This document shows, one piece after another, positions 1 through 5,388 of a DNA stretch of 6,436 bases. The notes below the pieces were generated by a model, which saw only the letters and a list, made by a program, of their open reading frames with translations, searched no databases and was not told where the DNA came from. Origin of the DNA: Succinivibrionaceae bacterium UBA3769 (lineage in GTDB: Bacteria > Pseudomonadota > Gammaproteobacteria > Enterobacterales > Succinivibrionaceae). Both the position numbers and the translations under genes were made by a program. Where the stretch lies: assembly GCA_002372325.1 (NCBI GenBank), contig DFFT01000008.1, positions 1,383 to 7,818 of the forward strand. Reading direction: 5' to 3'. Positions within the stretch are counted from its first letter, which is position 1, and the number at the start of each line of letters is the position of its first letter.

Positions 1-336
1 GGTGATGATGACTCAGGAAACACCGGGAACGATGATTCCGGAAATACTGGTGATGATGACTCAGGAAACACCGGCAACGATGACTCCGGGAATACCGGTG
101 ATGATGACTCAGGAAACACCGGCAACGATGACTCCGGGAATACCGGAGACGATGATTCCGGAAACCCCGGGAACGATGATTCCGGAAATACTGGTGATGA
201 TGACTCAGGAAACACCGGCAACGATGACTCCGGAAACACCGGCGGTGACGATTCCGGAAATACTGACGATAATGACTCCGAAAACACCGGCGATGACGAA
301 TCCGGAAATACCGGCGATGATGATTCCGGAAACAAT
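1..336 (+). repeat. In-frame 24-bp tandem repeat (48-bp higher-order unit) encoding an acidic linker
   Basis: Fourteen consecutive 24-bp units encode GDDDSGNT or GNDDSGNT, mostly alternating, so the true period is 48 bp. Bases 49-96 and 97-144 are identical, and bases 25-89 recur exactly at 169-233, a shift of 144 bp (three 48-bp units). The last four units diverge (GGDDSGNT, DDNDSENT, GDDESGNT, GDDDSGNN), as expected at the edge of an expanding array. All units are multiples of three, so copy-number change would alter linker length without breaking the frame. The array continues past the left edge of the window. The protein segment is hydrophilic, acidic and proline-poor and probably forms a flexible spacer between the cell-surface anchor and the protease. 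It is not an RTX calcium-binding motif. Confidence 0.95.
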
Positions 337-2310
337 GAAGAACCTCCTGCTCCGGAACCGACCTATGTGGAAATAACCAACCACAATCTGAATTTCAATT
401 ATGTCCAGAACGAGGATACCGCCATTCTCAGCGATCTGGACGGCAAGGCGGATGTGGCCGGCGGCAGGGAGGAATACTTCTCGTTTACGCCTCATACCGA
501 TTCCGCTGTGGAGATTATGGGGGTTAAATACGGCTCTGTCAGAGTGTACAGCGACGGAACCTACCGTTACTACGTGCCCTATGCGCAGCTTAACAATAAG
601 AGCTGGCGGGATTACAGCGAATCCGTCGTCTTTTCCGTCAACGGCAAGGTATATACCAAAACCTTCGATCTGGTTCAGGATCCTCTTTTCGACCAGCAGG
701 ATCACCTCAGAAACGCCGGTCGCTTTATCGGATCCAAAGCGGGAGAGGATCTTAATGCGGTGCCGGCCTGGCAGAAGGGATACACCGGACAGGGGGTTAC
801 CGTTGCCATAATCGATTCCGAATTCCAGACCGGACATGAAGATTTAAGGGATAATTTCCTTCCCGAGCTTTGCTACAGTGTGGATCGGCAGTCACATGAT
901 CCCGAGGATCTGATGGTTACCGCCGCCTCAGGAACTCAAATTCACGGCACTCCGGTAGCCGGGGTGATCGCTGCCACGGCCTTTAACGGCGTCGGCAGCA
1001 GAGGCGTGGCGTATAACGCCAGGATGTACGGTCTTACCAATGCCAATCGCGCCGAATATTACTACGAGAACAGCATTATCGGAAAGGCCGATGTCGTTAA
1101 CGAGAGCTTCGGCTCCGCCACTCCCGCGCTCCTGCTGGGCAACACGGATCTTTTGGACGCCCTTACTGAAAACAATATCCCCATTGTCAAAGCGGCCGGC
1201 AACAACTTTACCGCCACGCCTGTCACCGATATCGGCACCGGGGTCTGCGTGGAACTCGGAGTAAACTGCGTATTTGCCCAGACCGATTATCAGACAAAAG
1301 CTCCGGGATCCATTATGGTAGGAGCCGTGGAGCATGACGGCACCCACGCCTACTATTCCAGCGGCGGAACAAACCTCTGGATCTCCGCCCGCACCGGCGC
1401 CCTGACCACCGATGTGGAAGGCTGCTCCTACAACATGGAAAGCCAGATCATCGACAGCGGCACCTGCAATTACGGTATTCTGGCCGGCACCTCCATCGCG
1501 ACTCCGGCGGCCACCGGCGTTACCGCCCTCATTCTCGAGGCAGGCGACAAGAATCTCACGGTTAATCAGGTAAAGTACATTCTGGCAAAAACCGCCGTAA
1601 ACTATAAGTCCGACAGCGCCATGCAGGACAGCGATGTTTCCGGAGATTCCTATGTGATTCACAAGGGCTGGATCCCCACCCGAAACAGCAGCAGGACCGG
1701 ACTCTATTACAGCACCCTCTTCGGCTTCGGCCGGATTGATGCCGGCGCGGCCACGGAGCTGGCTGCGAACTGCAGCGAGGATGCTGAGTGCGCCAGAAGA
1801 TCCGAGGATCCCGTCACCCTGACCACCTCCGCGAACTACTGCATGCCGGATACCTCTCTTACCACGGCATCCGAGTTCGTCTATACCTGCACGTTTACGG
1901 ATCTCACGGACGAGGACGGCAATCCTTACCAGGGCAAGGCCCAGATCGAAAACACCTATCTTGACCTGGACACCTATAAGCTGTCAGCTTCCGGGGAAAA
2001 GTTCGGGAATTCCTACAATCAGACCGCGGAACAGCGCGTTCAGGCCATGAGAACCGCCTCCCTGACCCAGATGGAGCTTCTGGTAAACGGGGACGAGAGC
2101 AGGAAGAGCATTATCAAGCAGCGTTATGAGTTTATTGAAAGGGTCTACGACCCGGTCATGAGCTTTACAACTCAGGCCTCCTACCTGGACGAAATCTCCG
2201 AAAATGATGAGCAGGTACGCTACACCCTCCGTATCCGCTCTCCGGAGGCTATTGATACGAATACGCTGAAGGGCCGGATCCGGCTTAACGTCTATCCTCT
2301 GGAGGAATGA
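1..2310 (+). CDS. Exported S8 subtilisin/kexin-like serine protease, 5' end outside window
   Basis: The frame is open from base 1 to the TGA at 2308-2310 (769 codons), so the gene starts upstream; the GTG at 367 is merely an in-frame valine. Numbering from base 1, residues 1-112 are an acidic linker of eight-residue repeats. Residues about 125-225 resemble a VCBS/cadherin-type beta domain (GSVRVYSDGTYRYYVP, then SVVFSVNG). A DPLFDQQDHLRNAG segment then leads into the peptidase domain, as is usual in kexin-like bacterial subtilases. The triad is visible: Asp272 in VAIIDSEF (nt 814), His315 in GTQIHGTPVAG (nt 943), Ser498 in AGTSIATPAATG (nt 1492); Asn401 in AAGNN is the oxyanion-hole residue. 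Nine cysteines, several closely spaced, fit an exported disulfide-bonded enzyme. A C-terminal domain of about 175 residues is unidentified and does not end in an aromatic residue, so it is not an obvious autotransporter barrel. The missing N-terminus probably holds a signal or lipoprotein peptide (inference). Substrate unknown. Confidence 0.93.
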   Translation, partial: GDDDSGNTGNDDSGNTGDDDSGNTGNDDSGNTGDDDSGNTGNDDSGNTGDDDSGNPGNDDSGNTGDDDSGNTGNDDSGNTGGDDSGNTDDNDSENTGDDESGNTGDDDSGNNEEPPAPEPTYVEITNHNLNFNYVQNEDTAILSDLDGKADVAGGREEYFSFTPHTDSAVEIMGVKYGSVRVYSDGTYRYYVPYAQLNNKSWRDYSESVVFSVNGKVYTKTFDLVQDPLFDQQDHLRNAGRFIGSKAGEDLNAVPAWQKGYTGQGVTVAIIDSEFQTGHEDLRDNFLPELCYSVDRQSHDPEDLMVTAASGTQIHGTPVAGVIAATAFNGVGSRGVAYNARMYGLTNANRAEYYYENSIIGKADVVNESFGSATPALLLGNTDLLDALTENNIPIVKAAGNNFTATPVTDIGTGVCVELGVNCVFAQTDYQTKAPGSIMVGAVEHDGTHAYYSSGGTNLWISARTGALTTDVEGCSYNMESQIIDSGTCNYGILAGTSIATPAATGVTALILEAGDKNLTVNQVKYILAKTAVNYKSDSAMQDSDVSGDSYVIHKGWIPTRNSSRTGLYYSTLFGFGRIDAGAATELAANCSEDAECARRSEDPVTLTTSANYCMPDTSLTTASEFVYTCTFTDLTDEDGNPYQGKAQIENTYLDLDTYKLSASGEKFGNSYNQTAEQRVQAMRTASLTQMELLVNGDESRKSIIKQRYEFIERVYDPVMSFTTQASYLDEISENDEQVRYTLRIRSPEAIDTNTLKGRIRLNVYPLEE

Positions 2311-2338
2311 TTGCCAAACGGCAAGAGCGTATTGTCCC

Positions 2339-2377
2339 GGGCCGGAACTCCGGAAAACCGGGGTTCCCGGCCTTTTC
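2339..2377 (+). terminator. Rho-independent terminator of the protease gene
   Basis: The arms 2340-2353 (GGCCGGAACTCCGG) and 2358-2372 pair around an AAAA loop, with one G-U wobble and one bulged C, and are followed by TTTT. The hairpin lies 29 bases past the protease stop codon, so it should end that transcript. Confidence 0.8.
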
Positions 2378-2382
2378 TGAAG

Positions 2383-2396
2383 GGCTATGTTGCAAA
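2383..2396 (+). mobile_element. Possible solo terminal inverted repeat of an IS6-family-like element
   Basis: GGCTATGTTGCAAA matches the IS26-type end GGCACTGTTGCAAA at 12 of 14 positions (comparison from memory). No transposase and no matching opposite end is visible in the window, so it would be a remnant or one end of a larger composite. It sits between the GC-rich protease gene and the AT-rich abiE block, where an insertion boundary would be expected. A chance match is possible. Confidence 0.25.
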
Positions 2397-2429
2397 AAAT
2401 AGCTGATCCCGCAAAGCACAAGACAGAAC

Positions 2430-2464
2430 AAAAAAATCCCGTCTGTTCAATAAAGACGGGATTT
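2430..2464 (-). terminator. Rho-independent terminator of the abiE operon
   Basis: Read on the minus strand, AAATCCCGTCT (2464-2454) pairs perfectly over 11 bp with AGACGGGATTT (2444-2434) around a nine-base loop; the T run at the end of the second arm continues to 2430, giving seven T. The plus strand has only a short T run after the hairpin, so it chiefly serves minus-strand transcription. It lies about 165 bases after the abiEii stop and faces the protease terminator, which insulates the two convergent units. Confidence 0.8.
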
Positions 2465-2628
2465 AACTGGTAATATTTTATAATAAACCTGCACCAAACT
2501 TGGCAGAGACTTACTAAAGTTACTGTTATGCAAACATCATTTTTGCATATTGGCAATATACTGCTTTACTTAATTCACTTCAGTACAAAATACCGTCGAT
2601 AATTCTGATATTTACACGATTAATTTAA

Positions 2629-3465
2629 TCAGTTAGCCAAACCAAGTAAACTCTGCAGAACCGTTATAAGATCCGAATATTCAATATGCTGTGCATAACC
2701 AAACTTCTTTTGATACTTAGCCCACATTTCTTGCAAATCAGAACTTTTTGAAATACGCTCCAATATTGATCTGCGGTCTGCAATATTCTCGATACTGCCT
2801 CGATGTTCTGATGTAGCTGCCAAAGCCTCTTCAAAAACATCATAGCTAAATTGTTTTGTAGTTACAAGAATATAAACATCATAAAAATCTCTTGGCCTGG
2901 TATTAAAAACACCTCTACTTAGAATTGTTTCAACTTTTTCTGCCAAAACTGTTTCTATATTGTATGCAAGCAGTTCTATTGTATGATCTTCATCGAACAT
3001 TCTGCTGAATTCGTAAATTACTGCACCAGGTGTAATAACATCACCCGTAGAAACATCAATTGATAAAGGTGTAGTCATTGAATCATACAATGCATCGAGT
3101 CTGACACGAAAACCTCCATACCGATCATCTTTTCTTATGGGTTCAATTGAAATCAAACGAAACGTCATTTCATCATTAAGATCAATTTCCCCGATAGATT
3201 CTATCGCATTTCGTAATTTTTCTTCCCTTAGTGCCATATCTCTTACAGTCGCATCCAAATCCATAGTCGCACGGGTATCTAATCCTACCATTGCGGCTAT
3301 GAGCATTCCTCCTTTAATCACAAATTTATTCTTATATTCAGATTGCGACAGTCTTGCAAGAAAACGTTCAAACATATAATTTTGAAGAACAACTTGGGCT
3401 GTAATGTTATTCTTCTTCGCATAGTTTTTAATTTTTGATTTTAAACTCATTGCCTTTGAGCTCAT
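2629..3465 (-). CDS. abiEii: AbiEii nucleotidyltransferase toxin of a type IV toxin-antitoxin (abortive infection) system
   Basis: This 278-residue protein belongs to the AbiEii/MenT nucleotidyltransferase family (DUF1814). Motif I is FVIKGGMLI (48-56) followed by RATMDLDAT (65-73), giving the DxD pair Asp69/Asp71. The strand SIDVSTGDVI (135-144) supplies the third acidic residue, Asp137. AEKVETILSRG (175-185) carries the family lysine Lys177, and RPRDFYDVYIL (190-200) is the C-terminal Asp-Tyr-Asp motif. All expected active-site residues are present, so the enzyme looks functional. By family knowledge such toxins transfer nucleotides (GTP for streptococcal AbiEii; tRNA acceptor ends for MenT3) and stop growth on phage infection; the target here is unknown. 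The ATG at 3465 has GGAGGT six bases upstream (3472-3477) and overlaps the abiEi stop in an ATGA, indicating translational coupling. The gene is AT-rich compared with its flanks, suggesting transfer. Confidence 0.93.
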   Translation of the reverse strand: MSSKAMSLKSKIKNYAKKNNITAQVVLQNYMFERFLARLSQSEYKNKFVIKGGMLIAAMVGLDTRATMDLDATVRDMALREEKLRNAIESIGEIDLNDEMTFRLISIEPIRKDDRYGGFRVRLDALYDSMTTPLSIDVSTGDVITPGAVIYEFSRMFDEDHTIELLAYNIETVLAEKVETILSRGVFNTRPRDFYDVYILVTTKQFSYDVFEEALAATSEHRGSIENIADRRSILERISKSSDLQEMWAKYQKKFGYAQHIEYSDLITVLQSLLGLAN

Positions 3466-4058
3466 AAAAGGACCTCCAAGTACCTTTTCAGTTCTGACTT
3501 AACATTCAACAATTCAGAATATTCATCAAGCTTGTTTAAATTCTTTTTATTGTAATTCGCATAATTCTTTATTGCAGAAATAACTGTTTCCTCATCACAC
3601 CTATTTCTTGTTCTTAAAAAATCACATATGGTTCTTTCAGGATCGTAGCATCTCAATATATTCCCAAAAGTATTAACTCTCTCCGTCAGACCCAATGAAT
3701 GCAATTCTGGTTTAATATAGAAATAAAAGCATTCATCTTTAATTGATGTTGGAATGCATTTATTACTCGGCAGTGTTATATAGTGCACAAAAGGTGTACG
3801 ATCCGACAATCCATTTAGAAACAGAGCCGTACTGTGTGAAAAAATAATATGCGGAGACCTTAACATTAAAGTATACATATCATCATGTACATTATTAGAT
3901 AAGATGTATATTCCATGTCGAACTCTCTCTAATAATCCCTCTTTAACATATTTAAACAACAACTGCTTTGAAAAACCGAGAGAAAGAACATCAGCTGTTT
4001 TAATCAAATTGCCATTTCCCGTTAGAAAGTTCATGATAACCGGATTTATCCTGACCAT
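3462..4058 (-). CDS. abiEi: AbiEi antitoxin and transcriptional autorepressor
   Basis: With the start at 4058 this is a 198-residue protein of the AbiEi family. The N-terminal winged-helix region is recognisable from GNLIKTADVLSLGFS (16-30), then a recognition-helix-like LLFKYVKEGLLERVRHGIY (33-51). The C-terminal domain has the family signature PERTICDFLR (140-149). By family knowledge the N-terminal domain binds inverted repeats in its own promoter and the C-terminal domain counters the toxin without a stable complex with it (type IV). An in-frame ATG at 4130 would add 24 residues, but it lies upstream of the predicted transcription start (near 4091) and within the operator arm; the ATG at 4058 has an excellent ribosome binding site. 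The gene ends in TGA overlapping the abiEii ATG by four bases. Both genes share one promoter and one terminator. Confidence 0.9.
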   Translation of the reverse strand: MVRINPVIMNFLTGNGNLIKTADVLSLGFSKQLLFKYVKEGLLERVRHGIYILSNNVHDDMYTLMLRSPHIIFSHSTALFLNGLSDRTPFVHYITLPSNKCIPTSIKDECFYFYIKPELHSLGLTERVNTFGNILRCYDPERTICDFLRTRNRCDEETVISAIKNYANYNKKNLNKLDEYSELLNVKSELKRYLEVLL

Positions 4059-4062
4059 ACAT

Positions 4063-4070
4063 CCTCCCCT
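4063..4070 (-). promoter_or_regulatory. abiEi ribosome binding site that fixes the start
   Basis: AGGGGAGG on the minus strand lies four bases before the ATG at 4058. No comparable site precedes the longer-frame ATG at 4130, so this decides the start codon. Confidence 0.75.
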
Positions 4071-4079
4071 CGCTAGAAA

Positions 4080-4128
4080 GGTTGACTTTTGTTTGATATT
4101 GTAAGCATTTATCAAACAAAAGTCAACC
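4080..4128. promoter_or_regulatory. Perfect inverted repeat, predicted AbiEi operator
   Basis: GGTTGACTTTTGTTTGATA (4080-4098) is repeated as its exact reverse complement at 4110-4128, separated by 11 bases; centre-to-centre spacing of the arms is 30 bp, about three helical turns. The arms enclose the abiE promoter. In characterised abiE systems AbiEi binds inverted repeats in its own promoter cooperatively and represses it; the same role is inferred here from position and symmetry. As RNA the two arms could also form a long hairpin, but the predicted transcript begins inside the repeat and would contain only one arm. Confidence 0.85.
4098..4126 (-). promoter_or_regulatory. Sigma70-type promoter of the abiE operon
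   Basis: On the minus strand TTGACT (4126-4121) and TACAAT (4103-4098) are separated by exactly 17 bases. The -35 box lies in one operator arm, and the -10 box lies in the spacer and runs one base into the other arm, so bound repressor would block polymerase. Expected start of transcription is near 4091, leaving a leader of about 33 bases before abiEi. A second TATAAT at 4134-4129 has no convincing -35 box. Confidence 0.8.
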
Positions 4129-4143
4129 ATTATAAAATACTAG

Positions 4144-4488
4144 AGATGCAACACCGTCTTACGCAAGACTTCAGCTTCGTCCAAACTTGAACAAAGCCTT
4201 GAAGTGACCATCGTAAACCGTGATGGTCTTAATAAGCTCTCATATGCAAATTTCCGGAACACACTGATGCTCAACACAGAAACAAGTAACTCTGACAAGA
4301 TCCTTTGACGGTATGACCATCAGCTGGATTAGGGTTAATCGAGCTTTTAACTCAGTCTTTGATGCCCTTGCTATTTGGATCGCAGTAATTGCCCACGAGA
4401 ACAATTTTGAGGGCATAGCTATCAGAGACGGCATGCTCTGTCAGCCTGTGGCGGGGACTTGGGGAGATGGGAGACCTCGGGAATCTAA
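4144..4488 (+). pseudogene. Decayed 3' fragment of an IS200/IS605-type tnpB (OrfB)
   Basis: No intact frame exists, but pieces of one protein appear in two frames. CPCYLDRSN (4363-4389, frame 1) is followed, after one extra T at 4390, by AHENNFEGIAIRDG (4391-4432, frame 2), then HALSACGGDLGRWETSGI and a TAA (4432-4488, frame 1). Joined, these resemble the TnpB C-terminal zinc-ribbon and tail pattern C-x2-C-x(n)-LDRD-x-NAA-x-N-(x)n-ACG. Upstream, frame 1 is open from 4144 to the TGA at 4309 (SNSDKIL near its end would match the usual PSSKxC segment), and frame 2 continues with RAFNSVFD just before the CPC motif. The CxC spacing is one residue short and the LDRD aspartate is serine, consistent with decay. 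TnpB is an RNA-guided nuclease of the transposon; this copy cannot be functional. Identification is by pattern only; the strongly structured tail that follows fits a right transposon end. Confidence 0.5.
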
Positions 4489-4523
4489 AGCCGGCGGAGG
4501 AGAGCTTTTCGGCTCTCCCGAGG
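4475..4523 (+). other. GC-rich structured element overlapping the tnpB-like 3' end
   Basis: GGAGAGC (4499-4505) pairs perfectly with GCTCTCC (4512-4518) around TTTTCG. CCTCGGGA (4475-4482) can instead pair over 8 bp with TCCCGAGG (4516-4523), so the two folds are mutually exclusive. A further long-range match joins CCTGTG (4445-4450) to CACAGG (4556-4561). In IS200/IS605 elements the right-end hairpin and the guide (omega) RNA scaffold lie exactly here, spanning the tnpB stop and the following 100-200 bases. Assignment as such an RNA is inference. Confidence 0.35.
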
Positions 4524-4588
4524 TTAAGAAGAAGTGGTGGATATGGCCTGAATCACAGGGTCTTATGCCAAAGGAGCAGCAGGACAGG

Positions 4589-4611
4589 AGCAGGCAAAGC
4601 CCCCGCTTTTT
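4589..4611 (+). terminator. Possible terminator of the plus-strand tnpB-like unit
   Basis: AGCAGG (4589-4594) pairs with CCCGCT (4602-4607) with one G-U wobble around a seven-base loop, followed by TTTT to 4611. The stem is short. It has no T run on the minus strand, so it would end plus-strand transcripts only. Confidence 0.35.
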
Positions 4612-4614
4612 ACT

Positions 4615-5046
4615 TCACTTGGCCCGCCGGTACACATTGGTGCAGTATTCATCATCCTCGGCAGGTGCGGTGCCGGCGCAGTCAAACTCCGGATCGCCGG
4701 AGTGATCAAAGAGAATGTCGTCCCCTTTCTGCACATAGGTGGTGTATTTCAAAGGGGTGGGATCGTCCTTCTTTGTTTTGTTATTCTCAGTGATAGTGCA
4801 CGGGGCCTTCTTCTCCACAGGCTTAAGCTTGTTATCACCGGCCTTCACCGCGGTATGCACGCATTTTCTGGTTAATTCGGGAATGATCTTCTGCTGGGTA
4901 ACCTTGTATTTATCCCCGTCCTTTTCAATTACGACTGAAAACTCCGGAAAATCCCGGTGAACTCATTCACCGACAAACTGCTCTGCCTGAGCTGAAAAGC
5001 CTGCTGCCATAAGCGCTAAAGCAACTGCAAGATGACCTGCCTTCAT
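4615..5046 (-). pseudogene. Small secreted four-cysteine protein gene interrupted by one in-frame TGA
   Basis: From ATG 5046 the frame encodes a clear Sec signal peptide (MKAGHLAVALALMAAGFSAQA, 21 residues, cleavage AQA|EQ), then EQFVGE, then TGA at codon 28 (4965-4963), and afterwards runs uninterrupted for 115 codons to the TGA at 4617-4615. AAGGGGA (5060-5054) precedes the ATG by seven bases. The sequence around the stop, FVGE-stop-VHRDF, then FSVVIEKDGDKYKVTQ, reads like a small beta-rich secreted protein with a GEW/GTW opening, so the TGA most likely replaces a TGG tryptophan codon (inference). The mature part has four cysteines (62, 83, 123, 135), suited to two disulfides in the periplasm or outside. 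A TACAAT at 5130-5125 could be a -10 box but lacks a good -35. I do not recognise the family. Possible readings are a recent nonsense mutation, a sequencing error, or readthrough. Confidence 0.7.
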
Positions 5047-5172
5047 TTTAAAATCCCCTTGTTGTCAAAAAATAAAACTTCCGCAGCCTTTGCGAATCCC
5101 TCGCATTACGGATCCGACGGCCGTATTGTAATGCATTGAAGTGAAAAAACATAATTAAGCCGGCATAGCTAA

Positions 5173-5387
5173 AGGTTCATCCTTCCCTTGAAAAACCGGT
5201 GTCCCGGAGCAGATAAAAAGGAACGGCAGATCGGGAGGCCAAGAGGACTGAAAAGAAGAGGCCGCAAAACAGGGCCTCCTCCGTAATGATGACAAAGATA
5301 AAGATCTGAAGAAGCTGAAAAGCCCCTTCTATGAGCTCTTAAACGGAGATCCGGCGCTCTGCCTGAAGAATCCCCGTTCCCGCCGGA
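5173..5387 (+). pseudogene. Coding-like fragments in two frames, possible decayed gene
   Basis: This fills the gap between the secreted-protein gene and the pilin gene. Frame 1 is open at 5173-5283 and carries a very basic stretch, RQIGRPRGLKRRGRKTG, of the GRPRG/GRPKG type seen in DNA-binding proteins and some transposases. Frame 2 is open from 5252 onward and encodes DDKDKDLKKLKSPFYELL (5288-5341) and then NGDPALCLKNPRSRR (5342-5386). A single frameshift in the overlap would join the two. There is no start codon with a ribosome binding site and no full-length protein, so this is not a working gene. I cannot name the family. The right-hand limit is set only by the pilin gene on the other strand. 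Confidence 0.3.
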
Positions 5388-5388
5388 T
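5349..5388 (-). terminator. Possible hairpin terminator of the pilin gene
   Basis: ATCCGGCG and CGCCGGAT (5388-5381 and 5356-5349 on the minus strand) form a perfect 8-bp stem that begins at the pilin stop codon. The loop is long (24 bases) and the downstream tract is only CTCCGTTT, so termination efficiency is doubtful. Confidence 0.35.

Noticed and set aside
1..336. CRISPR array
   Set aside because: The periodic units are contiguous and in frame, with no unique spacers; they encode protein repeats.
1..336. RTX calcium-binding repeats
   Set aside because: The eight-residue unit lacks the nine-residue GGxGxDxUx pattern and has no large hydrophobic residue.
2..376. 124-codon plus-strand frame rich in Met, Thr and Pro
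   Set aside because: It is the shifted reading of the 24-bp repeat, which stays open in more than one frame simply because of its periodicity. The frame continuing into the protease is the real one.
205..1662. Long minus-strand frames opposite the protease
   Set aside because: They are antisense shadows of the GC-rich protease gene, with no starts or domain signatures, whereas the plus strand carries all catalytic motifs.
3462..4130. abiEi starting at the ATG at 4130 (222 residues)
   Set aside because: That ATG lies upstream of the predicted transcription start and inside the operator, and it lacks a ribosome binding site. The ATG at 4058 has a strong one.
4240..4434. 64-codon minus-strand frame
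   Set aside because: It has no ribosome binding site and a stop just upstream, and its sequence is antisense to the tnpB-like fragment, which explains the region better.
4440..4611. Group II intron, tmRNA, RNase P or SRP RNA
   Set aside because: None of the conserved cores I know for these RNAs is present.
4963..4965. Selenocysteine at the in-frame TGA
   Set aside because: Only a 4-bp CCGG stem follows, with no convincing SECIS element. The position just after the signal peptide suits a tryptophan, and the family resembles no selenoprotein.
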